Shown piece after piece: positions 8,642 through 18,031 of a DNA stretch of 64,000 bases. Both the position numbers and the translations under genes were made by a program. This stretch comes from Janthinobacterium agaricidamnosum NBRC 102515 = DSM 9628 (GTDB taxonomy: Bacteria > Pseudomonadota > Gammaproteobacteria > Burkholderiales > Burkholderiaceae_D), in the NCBI RefSeq assembly GCF_000723165.1, contig NZ_HG322949.1:4147753-4211752 (forward strand), read 5' to 3'. Position 1 is the first letter of the stretch; every line of letters starts with the position of its first letter. The notes beneath the pieces were generated by a model that saw only the letters and a list, made by a program, of their open reading frames with translations, did no database searches and was not told the DNA's origin.

Positions 8642-9724
8642 ATGTCCGCACCCATCGACACGCTCTGGTACACCCGCTGCCCGGCGCCCACGCCGTTCGG
8701 CATCGCCATCCAGCAAGGCTGGCTGGCGCAGGAATTCGCCGCCGACGGCTTGCACATCAAGGCCTTGCAAGACGCCGACGACCCGAATATACGGCGCTCG
8801 CATTTCACCCACTCGCAACCGCACTCGTTCCGCCAGGGCGGCAATATCCCGGCGCTGTGGGCGCGTGCCTCCGGCGCCGCCACGCGCGTGATCGGCCTGA
8901 CCTGGGTCGACGAATTCCAGGGCTTGCTGGCCTTGCGCGGCAGCGCCATCGCGAGCCCGGGACAACTGCGCGGCAAGCGCTTCGGCCTGCCGAAAAACCT
9001 GGCCTCCGGAGTGGTCGACTTCCACCGCGCCACCGCGCTGCGCGGCTTCAGCACGCTGCTCGACGTGGCCGGCCTGACGCTCGACGACGTGCAACTGATT
9101 GACCTGCCCTACGCCCCGCTCGGACTGGCCGACGCCAGGCCGGTCGACGACCAGGGTTTTGCGCGCTTGCTGCGCACTCACGGCCAGCAAGAGTTCAGCC
9201 GGGAAGCGCATGCGCTGATCAGCGGCGAAGCCGATGTGGTGTTCGCCAAGGGCGCGACCGGACTGGCCGCCGCCAACCTGGCCCAGGCCGACGTGATTAT
9301 CGACATCAGCCAGCAAGGCAACCGTTTGCTGCACGCGAATAACGGCGCGCCGCGCCCGCTGACCGTCGACCAGGCCCTGCTCGATGCCCGCCCCGACCTG
9401 GTGGCGCGGGTGCTGGCGCAAGCCATCGCGGCAGGCCGCTGGGCCGAAGCCCATCCGGCCGAAACCAGCGCCTACATCGCGCGCGAAACCAAAAGCCCCG
9501 AGCTGTGGGTGCGCCATGCCTATGGGCCGCGACTGCACCACAGCCTGCACATCGACCTGGCCCCGGACTCGGTGGCGGCGCTCGACAATTTCAAGCACTT
9601 CCTGCATCGCAGCGGCTATCTGCCGGCCGACTTCGACATCCAGCAGTGGATCGATCCGCAGCCGCTGCGCCAGGCGCTGCAACTGCTGGATGCCCGCGGC
9701 AACAGTGCCGGGCTGGCCGCCTGA
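8642..9724 (+). CDS. DszB-like sulfinate desulfinase candidate (periplasmic-binding-protein fold, no signal peptide)
   Basis: The product has 360 residues and would routinely be labelled a sulfonate ABC substrate-binding protein, yet there is no signal peptide. It resembles DszB (2-hydroxybiphenyl-2-sulfinate desulfinase): DTLWYTRCPAP corresponds to DTLTYSNCPVP, and HFTHSQPHSFRQGGNIPAL to HFTYDQPAYTRFGGEIPPL. The DszB catalytic Cys27, His60 and Arg70 match Cys13, His54 and Arg64 here, with the same His-Arg spacing. Cytosolic C-S cleavage of an organic sulfinate to sulfite is therefore proposed. Genes for a SfnG/SsuD-type monooxygenase and an importer follow. The physiological substrate is unknown; the DszB comparison is from memory of the family. 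Confidence 0.65.
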   Translation: MSAPIDTLWYTRCPAPTPFGIAIQQGWLAQEFAADGLHIKALQDADDPNIRRSHFTHSQPHSFRQGGNIPALWARASGAATRVIGLTWVDEFQGLLALRGSAIASPGQLRGKRFGLPKNLASGVVDFHRATALRGFSTLLDVAGLTLDDVQLIDLPYAPLGLADARPVDDQGFARLLRTHGQQEFSREAHALISGEADVVFAKGATGLAAANLAQADVIIDISQQGNRLLHANNGAPRPLTVDQALLDARPDLVARVLAQAIAAGRWAEAHPAETSAYIARETKSPELWVRHAYGPRLHHSLHIDLAPDSVAALDNFKHFLHRSGYLPADFDIQQWIDPQPLRQALQLLDARGNSAGLAA

Positions 9725-9778
9725 TCCGGCTCATCCAACGCATCCACCCCATACGCCAGCAGAAAGAGCCATCCGCAC

Positions 9779-11374
9779 ATGCCCTCATATTTACACCGTT
9801 CCTGCGCCGCCGCGCTGTTTTTCCTGGCCTTGGCGAGCGGCGCCGCGCCGGCCGCGCCGGTGGCCGGCGGCACGCTCAACTTTGTCGTCACGCCGGAACC
9901 GCCGTCGCTGCTGAACCTGGCCACCAGCGCGGTGCCGGTGCTGAAAGTAAGCAGCAAGGTCACCGAAGGCTTGCTGGCCTACGATTTCAATTTCAATCCG
10001 ACCCCGCAACTGGCGACCGCATGGAGCATCAGCCCGGACGGCAAGCGCTACACATTCACGCTGCGCCGCGGCGTCAAATGGCATGACGGAAAACCGTTCA
10101 CGTCGGCCGACGTGGCGTTTTCGCTGGAGCTGCTGAAAAAAGTTCACCCGCGCGGCAAGAGCACGTTCGCCAACCTGGCCGCAGTGCGCACGCCGGACCC
10201 GTACACGGCGGTGCTGGAACTGTCGCAGCCGGCGCCGTACCTGATCAAGGCCTTCGCCGCATCGGAGTCGCCGATCGTGCCCAGGCATATTTACCAGCAC
10301 GGCGACGCGCTGTCGAATCCCAATAACATCGCGCCGATCGGCACCGGCCCGTTCAAGTTTTCCAAATGGGTGCGCGGCAGTTACATCGAGTATCTGCGCA
10401 ACCCGGACTACTGGGACAAGCCACGGCCCTACCTGGACAAGATCATCGTCAAGTTCATTCCCGACGCGGCAGGACGCGCGATCGCGTTCGAGAACGGCAG
10501 CGTCGATCTGGGCGGCGACACGCCGGTGCCGCTGGGCGACCTGGCGCGGCTGAAAACCAATCCGAAGCTGGGTCTCGAAACGTCCGGCTACCAGTTCGAG
10601 GCCGGCCCGCTGCGGCTGGAATTCAATCTCGACCAGCCGATACTGGGCAAGCTGGCGGTGCGCCAGGCGATTGCCCACGCGCTGCAGCGCGAGATCATCA
10701 AGAGCGCGGTGTTCTATGGCTACGCGACTGTGATTTACGGCCCTATCCTGCCGGCCAGTCCCTACTACAGCGACAGCGCGGCGCCGTACCGGTTCGACCT
10801 CAAGCAAGCCAATGCGCTGCTCGACCAGGCCGGTTATCCGCGCCGCGCCGGCGGCAACCGTTTTACGCTGACGCTGGACCCGCTGCCGATCGGCGACGCG
10901 CCGGCGCGCACGGCCAACTACATCAAGTCGGCGCTGGCGCGGATCGGCATCGGCGTGACGATCCGGGCCCAGGACTTGCCGGCCTACCTGAAGCGTATCT
11001 ACACCGACCGCCAGTTCGATTTCGCCGTCAACGGCATGAGCAATCTGTTCGATCCGACCGTCGGCGTGCAGCGGCTGTATTGGTCGCAGGGCTTCCGCCA
11101 GGGCGTGCCGTTCACCAATGCGTCGCACTTCAGCCATCCCGAAGTCGACCGCCTGTTCGCGCTGGCGGCGGTGGAAACCGACCAGGCCAGGCGGCTGGCC
11201 CAGTTCACGCAGATCCAGCAAATCCTCGCTCGGCAACTGCCCGACATCAACCTGGTCGGCCCGCAGCAAGTGACGCTGTTTAACAAGCGGGTGCACGACC
11301 ATACGCCGACGCCGAACGGCCTCGACGGCAATTTCGCCACGCTGTATTTAACCCCCATGAATTTGACCCCATGA
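9779..11374 (+). CDS. Peptide/opine-type ABC transporter substrate-binding protein
   Basis: The product has 531 residues. A Sec signal (residues 1 to about 26, AALFFLALASGAAPAAP) precedes an SBP_bac_5 domain with the family phrases LATAWSISPDGKRYTFTLRR, VKWHDGKPFTSADV and GTGPFKFSKWVRG. This is the cluster C type used for peptides, glutathione, nickel-opine and other solutes. Its stop overlaps the start of the first permease by 4 nt, so the importer is one transcript. Given the sulfur enzymes around it, an organosulfur substrate is likelier than plain peptides, but that is inference. Confidence 0.88.
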   Translation: MPSYLHRSCAAALFFLALASGAAPAAPVAGGTLNFVVTPEPPSLLNLATSAVPVLKVSSKVTEGLLAYDFNFNPTPQLATAWSISPDGKRYTFTLRRGVKWHDGKPFTSADVAFSLELLKKVHPRGKSTFANLAAVRTPDPYTAVLELSQPAPYLIKAFAASESPIVPRHIYQHGDALSNPNNIAPIGTGPFKFSKWVRGSYIEYLRNPDYWDKPRPYLDKIIVKFIPDAAGRAIAFENGSVDLGGDTPVPLGDLARLKTNPKLGLETSGYQFEAGPLRLEFNLDQPILGKLAVRQAIAHALQREIIKSAVFYGYATVIYGPILPASPYYSDSAAPYRFDLKQANALLDQAGYPRRAGGNRFTLTLDPLPIGDAPARTANYIKSALARIGIGVTIRAQDLPAYLKRIYTDRQFDFAVNGMSNLFDPTVGVQRLYWSQGFRQGVPFTNASHFSHPEVDRLFALAAVETDQARRLAQFTQIQQILARQLPDINLVGPQQVTLFNKRVHDHTPTPNGLDGNFATLYLTPMNLTP

Positions 11375-12354
11375 ACCGTCTGCCACGCTTGATCAAGGCG
11401 CTGCGGCGCGCGCTGCTGTACGCGCTGCCGACCGTGCTCGGCATCGTCATCCTCAACTTCCTGCTGCTGCAACTGGTGCCGGGCGACGCCGCCGACGTGC
11501 TGGCCGGCGAATCCGGTTCGGCCACGGCGGAAACGATGGCGATGATGCGCAGCCATTTCGGACTCGACCTGCCGCTCTGGCACCAGTTGCTGAATTACCT
11601 GAATCACCTGGCCCATTTCAGCCTCGGCTTTTCGCCGCGCTTCAATATGCCGGTGATGGAACTGATCTGGAGCCGGTTGCCGAACACGCTGCTGCTGATG
11701 GCCGGCGCGCTGCTCATTTCGGTGCTGCTCGGCATCCTGTGCGGCGTGGTGATGGCGGCGTGGGCCGGCAAGTGGCCGGACCGCGTGCTGACCTTATTGT
11801 CGCTGCTGCTGTATTCGACGCCCGGCTTCTGGATCGGCCTGATGGCGGTGGTGCTGTTTTCGGTGCACCTGGGCTGGCTGCCCAGCGACGGCAGCATGAC
11901 CATCGGCGCCGCGCTGACCGGCTGGGACGCGCTGCGCGACCGCCTCAGCCACGCGCTGCTGCCGGCGCTGGCGCTGTCCAGCGTGTTCATCGCCATCTAT
12001 GCGCGGCTGACCCGGGCCGCGATGCTGGAAGTGCAGACCCTCGATTATGTGCGCACCGCCGAAGCCAAGGGCCTGCATCCATTCTTTATCCAGCTGCGCC
12101 ACGTGCTGCGCAACGCACTGATCCCGGTCACCACGGTGGCCGGCATCCACCTCGGTAATTTGCTGGGCGGCGCGGTCGTCATCGAAACCGTGTTCAGCTG
12201 GCCCGGCCTGGGCCGGCTGGCGCTGGAAGCGGTGCAGGGACGCGACTACGCCGTGTCGCTCGGCGTGCTGCTGCTGTCGTCGTTCATGGTGATCTTCGCG
12301 AATCTGCTGATCGATGTGCTGCAAGCGTGGCTGGACCCCCGAATCAAGGCTTGA
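11371..12354 (+). CDS. ABC transporter permease, DppB/OppB type
   Basis: This 327-residue inner-membrane permease has an N-terminal helix (LPTVLGIVILNFLLLQLVPGD), a long periplasmic segment, then five further helices. The cytoplasmic EAA loop EAKGLHPFFIQLRHVLRNAL contacts the ATPase. The starting ATG overlaps the previous stop. With the next gene it should form the heterodimeric channel of the importer. Confidence 0.9.
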   Translation: MNRLPRLIKALRRALLYALPTVLGIVILNFLLLQLVPGDAADVLAGESGSATAETMAMMRSHFGLDLPLWHQLLNYLNHLAHFSLGFSPRFNMPVMELIWSRLPNTLLLMAGALLISVLLGILCGVVMAAWAGKWPDRVLTLLSLLLYSTPGFWIGLMAVVLFSVHLGWLPSDGSMTIGAALTGWDALRDRLSHALLPALALSSVFIAIYARLTRAAMLEVQTLDYVRTAEAKGLHPFFIQLRHVLRNALIPVTTVAGIHLGNLLGGAVVIETVFSWPGLGRLALEAVQGRDYAVSLGVLLLSSFMVIFANLLIDVLQAWLDPRIKA

Positions 12355-12358
12355 AACG

Positions 12359-13351
12359 ATGGAACCGACGACTATTGACGAACCGGCCCGGACTGCCGCC
12401 ACGCCCGCGCAGCAGCACAATCCGCACAATCTGCGCATCAATCTGGCGCCGCCGCTACCGGCCATGCGGCCGGCCGTCCCGGCGCCCGCCAGCGCGGTGA
12501 CACGGCGCCCAGGCAGCCAGGCGCTGCGCCGCTACCTGCGCAACCCCGCCGCGATGGCCGGCGCCATCTTGCTGCTGCTGATCGTGCTGATGGCCCTGGC
12601 CGCGCCCTATTGGTATCCGGGCGACCCGCTCGACATGGTGGCGCAGCCGCTGCTGTGGCCGGGCCAGGATACGCAATACTGGCTCGGCACCGACTCGCTG
12701 GGACGCGACATGCTGGCCGGCGTCATGCACGGCGCCCGCGCCTCGCTGCTGATCGGCGTCGCGGCGGCCGCCGTCGGACTGTCGATCGGCACGCTGGCCG
12801 GCGCCTGCGCCGGCTATTTCGGCGGCCGCATCGACAGCGCGCTGGTGCGCTTGATGGAGCTGTTCCAGGCCACTCCGTCATTCCTGCTGATGATCGTCAT
12901 CGTGTCGATCGTGCCGCCGACCATCGGTATCATCGCGCTGACCATCGGCATCACCTCGTGGACCACGGTGGCGCGGCTGGTGCGGGCCGAATTCCGCTCG
13001 CTGAAACAGCGCGACTTCGTGCTGGCCGCGCGCAGCCTCGGCTATAGCGACAGCCGCATCATCTTCGTCGAAATCCTGCCCAACGCGCTGCCGCCGATTA
13101 TCGTCACCACCTCGGTGATGGTGGCCAGCGCCATCCTGATGGAATCGGCGCTGTCCTTCCTGGGCCTGGGCGATCCGAACCGGGTCAGCTGGGGCAGCCT
13201 GATCGGCAGCGGCCGCGACATGCTGCGCAGCGCCTGGTATTTGACGGCGATTCCCGGCAGCGCGATCATCGTCGCGGTGCTGTCCCTGAACCTGGTGGGC
13301 GACGGCTTGAACGACGCGCTGAACCCACGCCTGCGGAGCCGATCAGAATGA
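12359..13351 (+). CDS. ABC transporter permease, DppC/OppC type
   Basis: The product has 330 residues. A long non-conserved cytoplasmic N terminus (about 60 residues, Pro/Ala rich) precedes the OppC N-terminal helix (LRRYLRNPAAMAGAILLLL) and the permease domain, including TDSLGRDMLAGVMHGAR and the EAA loop ARSLGYSDSRIIFVEILPNA. The ATG at 12359, 4 nt after the upstream stop, is preferred; the frame open from 12314 lies inside the previous gene. Its stop overlaps the ATPase start by 4 nt. Confidence 0.88.
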   Translation: MEPTTIDEPARTAATPAQQHNPHNLRINLAPPLPAMRPAVPAPASAVTRRPGSQALRRYLRNPAAMAGAILLLLIVLMALAAPYWYPGDPLDMVAQPLLWPGQDTQYWLGTDSLGRDMLAGVMHGARASLLIGVAAAAVGLSIGTLAGACAGYFGGRIDSALVRLMELFQATPSFLLMIVIVSIVPPTIGIIALTIGITSWTTVARLVRAEFRSLKQRDFVLAARSLGYSDSRIIFVEILPNALPPIIVTTSVMVASAILMESALSFLGLGDPNRVSWGSLIGSGRDMLRSAWYLTAIPGSAIIVAVLSLNLVGDGLNDALNPRLRSRSE

Positions 13352-15135
13352 GCCTGCTGCTGGAAGTGAACCAGCTGGACGTGCGTTTCGGCGCCCACCA
13401 TGCGGTGCGCGGCCTGGATTTTTCCATCGCCGCCGGCGAGACGCTGGCGCTGGTCGGCGAGTCCGGCTGCGGCAAATCGAGCACCGCGCTGGCGCTGATG
13501 CGGCTGCTGCCGGCCAGCGCCCGCGTCAAAGGCCAGGTGCTGTTCGAGGGACAAGACCTGGTGACGCTGCCGCCGCCGGCGTTGCGCGCGCTGCGCGGCA
13601 ATGCGATCTCGATGATTTTCCAGGAACCGATGACGTCGCTCAATCCGGTGCTGACGATAGGCCGGCAAATCGTCGAAGTGCTGCGGCTGCACCAGCCGCT
13701 GTCGGCTGGCGCGGCGCGCCGACGCGCGATCGAATTGCTGGAACTGGTCAAGCTGCCCGAACCCCGCCGCCGCATCGACGACTATCCGCACCAGTTGTCG
13801 GGCGGCCAGCGCCAGCGCGTGATGATCGCGATGGCGGTGGCGTGCCACCCGCGGCTGCTGATCGCCGACGAGCCGACCACCGCGCTGGACGTGACGATCC
13901 AGGCCCAGATACTGGAATTGCTGGATGCGCTACGGCGCGAGTTTTCGATGGCGCTGCTGCTGATCACCCACGACCTGGGCGTGGTCGGCCAATGGGCCGA
14001 CCGGGTCGCGGTGATGTATGGCGGCGAAAAGCTGGAACAGGGGACGACCGGACAAATCTTCACGCGGCCGCAGCACTCTTACACGCGCGGCTTGCTGGGC
14101 GCGTCGCTGACGCTGGAGCGCAACCTGCATTATCGCCAGCAGCGGCTGCTGGAAGTGAGCGCCAGCATCGATCCGCTCAGTGGCCAGCGCAGGTTTATCC
14201 TCAGCCACGGCAGCCAGCCGCCGGCACGGCAAGCGCAGACCGAGCTTCGGCTGGCCAGCTCCGGGACCGAAGAACCTGCAAGCGCCGGCCAGCCGCTGCT
14301 GCGGCTGACCGGACTGGCAACCCACTATGCGTCGGAACAAGGCCTGGTGCGGGCGGTCGATGGCGTGTCGTTCGACATCGCCGCCGGCGAAACCGTCGGC
14401 CTGGTCGGCGAATCCGGCTGCGGCAAGTCGACGCTGGGCAAGACCATCTTGCGCCTGATCGAACCGTCGGCCGGCCAGATCCTGTTCCGCGGCGCCGATA
14501 TCACGCGCCTCAGCCAGCGCCAGTTGCAGCCGTTCCGGCGCCAGGCGCAAATGATTTTCCAGGACCCGTACGCCTCGCTGAACCCGCGCCACAGCGTCGC
14601 CGATATCCTCGACAGCGCGCTGCGCGTGCATGGCGTCGGCGATCGCGCGGAACGGCAGCGGCGCGCAAGCGGCATCATCGACCGGGTCGGCTTGCCGGCG
14701 GCGGCGCTGCGGCGCTTTGCGCACGAATTCTCCGGCGGCCAGCGGCAGCGCATCGGCATCGCCCGCGCGCTGGTGCTGCAACCGTCGCTGCTGATCTGCG
14801 ACGAGCCGGTGTCGGCGCTGGACGTCTCGGTGCAAGCGCAGATCCTCAACCTGCTGGTCGACCTGAAGCAGGAATTCGGCTTGTCCTACCTGTTCATCTC
14901 GCACGATTTGTCGGTGCTGCGCTATATCGCCGACCGCGTGCTGGTGATGAATGGCGGCAAGATCGTCGAAAGCGGCGACCATCGCAGCATCTGGCATACG
15001 CCCGTCAACCCGTACACGCGCAGCCTGATCGGCGCCGTGCCGACCTCGGCCTTTGCCGCCGGCATCGGCCAGCGACAACCGCCGCCCGTGCACGAGCAGA
15101 CGCTGCCGTTCTCGTATTACCGCTTCGCGCTGTGA
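13348..15135 (+). CDS. Double ABC ATPase (DppD-DppF fusion)
   Basis: The product has 595 residues and carries two complete nucleotide-binding domains in one chain. Walker A motifs GESGCGKS sit at about 37-44 and 354-361, with signatures LSGGQRQR and FSGGQRQR, Walker [13 protein letters not shown] and [12 protein letters not shown], and switch histidines in ITHDLG and ISHDLS. The Opp/Dpp-specific C-terminal extension follows each domain. The layout matches GsiA and YejF rather than the usual split DppD/DppF pair. It energises the two preceding permeases. Confidence 0.92.
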   Translation: MSLLLEVNQLDVRFGAHHAVRGLDFSIAAGETLALVGESGCGKSSTALALMRLLPASARVKGQVLFEGQDLVTLPPPALRALRGNAISMIFQEPMTSLNPVLTIGRQIVEVLRLHQPLSAGAARRRAIELLELVKLPEPRRRIDDYPHQLSGGQRQRVMIAMAVACHPRLLIADEPTTALDVTIQAQILELLDALRREFSMALLLITHDLGVVGQWADRVAVMYGGEKLEQGTTGQIFTRPQHSYTRGLLGASLTLERNLHYRQQRLLEVSASIDPLSGQRRFILSHGSQPPARQAQTELRLASSGTEEPASAGQPLLRLTGLATHYASEQGLVRAVDGVSFDIAAGETVGLVGESGCGKSTLGKTILRLIEPSAGQILFRGADITRLSQRQLQPFRRQAQMIFQDPYASLNPRHSVADILDSALRVHGVGDRAERQRRASGIIDRVGLPAAALRRFAHEFSGGQRQRIGIARALVLQPSLLICDEPVSALDVSVQAQILNLLVDLKQEFGLSYLFISHDLSVLRYIADRVLVMNGGKIVESGDHRSIWHTPVNPYTRSLIGAVPTSAFAAGIGQRQPPPVHEQTLPFSYYRFAL

Positions 15136-15200
15136 ACCCCAACGCCTCGGAATCCGGCCAGTCACGACTGGCCCAACTCACCCACCTTACGGAAAACATC

Positions 15201-16382
15201 ATGTCGATCGCCAGCGCCATTCCTTCTTCCACCACCGCCAGCGGCTTTGCCGCGCCGGCCGATTTCCCCGACAGCCCGGTGTCGCAAATCCTGCGCCAGC
15301 CGATGATGCTGGGCCTGTTCCTGCCGATCCAGGCCGGCGGCTGGAGCGCCTCGCACCTGCAGCGCAGCACCAGCTGGACCTTCGATTACAACCTGGCGCT
15401 GGTGCAGCGGGCCGAGGAATTCGGCTTCGACCTGGCGTTCGCGCTGTCGCAATGGCTGCCCAAGGGCGGTTACGGCGGCGTCTTCAACGGCGAGGCGATC
15501 GACTCGTTCACGTCGCTGGCGGCGATGACGGCAGTCACCAAACGCATCATCCTGGTGGCCACCACCCACGTGCTGTACGGTCCCTGGCACCCGCTGCACT
15601 TCGCCAAATACTGCGCCACGCTGGACCATGTGTCGAAAGGCCGCTGGGGCATCAACGTGGTCACCGGCCACCGCGCGGTCGAGCATGAAATGTTCGGCTG
15701 GCAGCGCATCGAACATGACCACCGCTATGCGATGGCGGCCGAATTCCTCGACGCGGCGCAGCACCTGTGGGCGGCCGACGATAATTATTCGGTGACGCCG
15801 GCGCTGTCGTCATGGAAGCTCGACAAGGCCTTCGTCACGCCGCGGCCGCAGTATGGCCGGCCGCTGCTGGTCAACGCCACCGGTTCCGACGCCGGCATCG
15901 ATTTCGCCGCGCGCCATTCCGACCTGGTGTTCATCACCAGCCCGGGCGGCGGCGCCATCGCCGACGCGCTGGCCTCGCTGCCGGCGCATACCGCCAAGGT
16001 CAAGGCGGCCGGCGCCGCCGTCGGCCGCAAGCTGCGCACGCTGATCAACCCGATGGTGGTATGCCGCGACACGGAACAGGAAGCGTGGGCCTACCACGAT
16101 GAAATCGTGGCCCATGTCGACCCGGTCGCCAGCATGCAGAATTTTAATAGCGACGCGCACGCCTGGCGCGGCCGCAAGGACCATGGCCAGGACGCGGCGC
16201 GCGCGGTCGGCGGCAATATCCGCCTGATCGGCAGCCCGGAACAAATCGTCGAGCAGATCATCGCCCTCAAGGAGGCCGGCATCGACGGCATCCAGTGCAG
16301 CTTCTTCGACTTCAAGCCGGACCTGGAGTTTTTCGGCGAACGCGTGCTGCCGCTGATGAAGCAAGCCGGCCTGCGCCTGTAA
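15201..16382 (+). CDS. LLM-class flavin-dependent monooxygenase, SfnG/SsuD-like
   Basis: The product has 393 residues. It is a luciferase-like TIM barrel (RSTSWTFDYNLALVQRAEEF; GPWHPLHFAKYCATLDHVSK; GRWGINVVTG; IRLIGSPEQIVEQI) closest in pattern to FMNH2-dependent dimethylsulfone monooxygenase SfnG and alkanesulfonate monooxygenase SsuD. The reaction would be oxidative C-S cleavage giving a sulfinate or sulfite. No flavin reductase is encoded nearby, so FMNH2 must come from elsewhere. The first about 30 residues (Ser/Ala rich) have no match to these families; a later start is possible but none has a better ribosome-binding site. Confidence 0.8.
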   Translation: MSIASAIPSSTTASGFAAPADFPDSPVSQILRQPMMLGLFLPIQAGGWSASHLQRSTSWTFDYNLALVQRAEEFGFDLAFALSQWLPKGGYGGVFNGEAIDSFTSLAAMTAVTKRIILVATTHVLYGPWHPLHFAKYCATLDHVSKGRWGINVVTGHRAVEHEMFGWQRIEHDHRYAMAAEFLDAAQHLWAADDNYSVTPALSSWKLDKAFVTPRPQYGRPLLVNATGSDAGIDFAARHSDLVFITSPGGGAIADALASLPAHTAKVKAAGAAVGRKLRTLINPMVVCRDTEQEAWAYHDEIVAHVDPVASMQNFNSDAHAWRGRKDHGQDAARAVGGNIRLIGSPEQIVEQIIALKEAGIDGIQCSFFDFKPDLEFFGERVLPLMKQAGLRL

Positions 16383-16415
16383 CGGAAAATCATCGACCAT
16401 GACCGCCCTGCCTCA

Positions 16416-16693
16416 ATGACCGTCCTGCACATCTGGCGCAGTAATTTCATCCCGCTGCGCACGCCTGCGGTGCGGCGGTACCTGGCCGGCACCGGCATTT
16501 CGATGCTGGGCAACTGGCTGCAGCAGACGGCCCAGGCGCTGCGGGTGTACCAGTTGTCGGGTGGTTCGGCGGCGGCGCTGGGCACGGTATCGTTCTGCAC
16601 CGGCCTGCCGCCGCTGCTGTTCAGCTTTTTCTGTCGCCGTTCGTCAACCGCATCGCCCGCATGGGCCGCGCTGCTGATGCGCTGTCAGCAGAC
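16416..16693 (+). pseudogene. MFS_3-type exporter, frameshifted and truncated
   Basis: The first about 70 codons read as an EntS-like major facilitator protein (AVRRYLAGTGISMLGNWLQQ; FCTGLPPLLFSFF). Near 16630 the expected continuation, PFVNRIARMGR, moves into another frame, and at about 16694 the gene is cut by a fragment of an inverted-repeat element. Only about 90 of about 400 residues remain, so the carrier is dead. It may once have belonged to the organosulfur transcript. Confidence 0.75.
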
Positions 16694-16720
16694 GACGCTC
16701 ACTACCGGGACAGGTTCTTA
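16694..16720. repeat. Right-end fragment of the AGAGCCTATCCC inverted-repeat element
   Basis: GACGCTCACTACCGGGA is identical to the right end of the full element at 19370-19529, and the following bases differ from it at two positions (CAGGTTCTTA for TAGGCTCTTA). Only the right end is present. It lies exactly where the MFS reading frame is lost. Confidence 0.7.
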
Positions 16721-16722
16721 AG

Positions 16723-16781
16723 AGTGCCTGACAAAATGTTCAGGGCAATGCAACGCCGCTATGGACGTTTTGTCTGGCGCT
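16723..16781. repeat. 59-bp inverted repeat (AGTGCCTGACAAAA...)
   Basis: The left arm AGTGCCTGACAAAATGTTC and the complement of the right arm, AGCGCCAGACAAAACGTCC, match at 15 of 19 positions. It directly follows the fragment of the other repeat and ends 10 bp before the aldo/keto reductase stop codon. It could act as a bidirectional structure or be a REP/MITE-like element. No second copy was found in the window. Confidence 0.5.
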
Positions 16782-16790
16782 CAAGCTTCC

Positions 16791-17810
16791 TCAAGCTTCA
16801 TTGCGCGGCTTGCGGCCGACAATCACGTGGCTGGGATCATTAAAACCGGGCGTCGATGGATGGCCGGTAACCACCAGGCTGTCGACCAGCGCCTCGTCCT
16901 CGGCGGTGAATTGATACTTCAGCGCGGGCAGGTAATCGTCCCATTGCTGTTCGGTGCGCGGGCCGGTGATGGCCGACGTGACCAGCTGGTTGTTCAGCAC
17001 CCAGGCCAGCGCGAACTGGCCGGCGCTGATGCCGCGTGCCTCGGCGTGCTGCTTGATCTGCTGCGCCAGTTGCAGCGACTCCGGGCGCCACTCGGTCTGG
17101 TGGATGCGCTGGTCGTTGCGGCCGGCGCGGCTGCCTTCCGGCGGCGGCAGCGTTGGATCATATTTACCGGTCAGCACGCCACGCGCCAGCGGGCTGAACG
17201 ACACCACGCCGACGCCATAATATTCCGCCGCCGACAGGTGTTCCGCTTCCGGCTGGCGGTTCGCCAGGTTGTAGCATGGCTGCGTCGCGGCCGGCCGGTC
17301 GACGCCGAGCAAGTCGGCGGTGCGCACGAATTCGGCCAGTTTCCAGGCCCGGTGATTCGACACGCCCCAGTAACGCAGCTTGCCGGCCTGGACCAGGTCG
17401 CTCAAGGCGCGCACGGTTTCTTCCGGACGCGTTTCATGGTCTTCGCGGTGCAAATAAAACAAGTCGATGTAATCGGTGCCCAGCCGTTGCAGACTGCTCT
17501 CGACCGACTGGATCAGGTTCTTGCGCGACGCGCCCTTGTCGTTCGGTCCGCTGGCGCCGGGATTCTGGTTGACGAACTTGGTCGCCAGCACCCACTGCTT
17601 GCGCCGCTCGGCGATCAGGCGCCCCACCACCTCTTCCGACTGGCCGCCGTTGTAGACGTTGGCGGTATCGATGAAATTGACACCCTGCTCGAACGCCTTG
17701 TCGGTGATGCGGCGCGCCACCTGTTCATCGGTCTGGCCGCCGAACATCATGGTGCCGAGGCACAAGGACGACACCTTGATGCCGGTCTGTCCCAAATTTC
17801 TATACGTCAT
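16791..17810 (-). CDS. Aldo/keto reductase
   Basis: This 339-residue (alpha/beta)8 NADPH-dependent reductase has the full catalytic tetrad Asp48, Tyr53, Lys78 and His121 (NFIDTANVY, LATKF, YLHRED). SNHRAWKLAEF and SFSPLARGVLTGKY are family signatures, and the C-terminal ITGPRTEQQWDDYL contacts NADP. The sequence is of the YghZ/Kv-beta-like group that reduces aldehydes and ketones. It is a single gene with no informative partner. Confidence 0.9.
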   Translation of the reverse strand: MTYRNLGQTGIKVSSLCLGTMMFGGQTDEQVARRITDKAFEQGVNFIDTANVYNGGQSEEVVGRLIAERRKQWVLATKFVNQNPGASGPNDKGASRKNLIQSVESSLQRLGTDYIDLFYLHREDHETRPEETVRALSDLVQAGKLRYWGVSNHRAWKLAEFVRTADLLGVDRPAATQPCYNLANRQPEAEHLSAAEYYGVGVVSFSPLARGVLTGKYDPTLPPPEGSRAGRNDQRIHQTEWRPESLQLAQQIKQHAEARGISAGQFALAWVLNNQLVTSAITGPRTEQQWDDYLPALKYQFTAEDEALVDSLVVTGHPSTPGFNDPSHVIVGRKPRNEA

Positions 17811-18031
17811 GAACTACGCTCCTGTTGAATGAATGGGCGAAACGGCCAGCCGCCGCTTCAGCTGCGCTGACTATATCGGCAAAGATTTCACGTCCAAACG
17901 AATTTTTTCACGCTTGTTTATGATTCCCCGGCGCCGCAACTGCGCGGCGCCGTAACAACATATCCCTATGCCCAATGATTGGTTTCCCGGGCGCCGCGGC
18001 TTGACCATATTGATACTCGCCGCCGCGCCAA

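Noticed and set aside
13842..15200. Frame in line with the monooxygenase, running through the ATPase gene
   Set aside because: The ATPase reading frame carries all ABC motifs, so this is only an open extension upstream of the real ATG at 15201.
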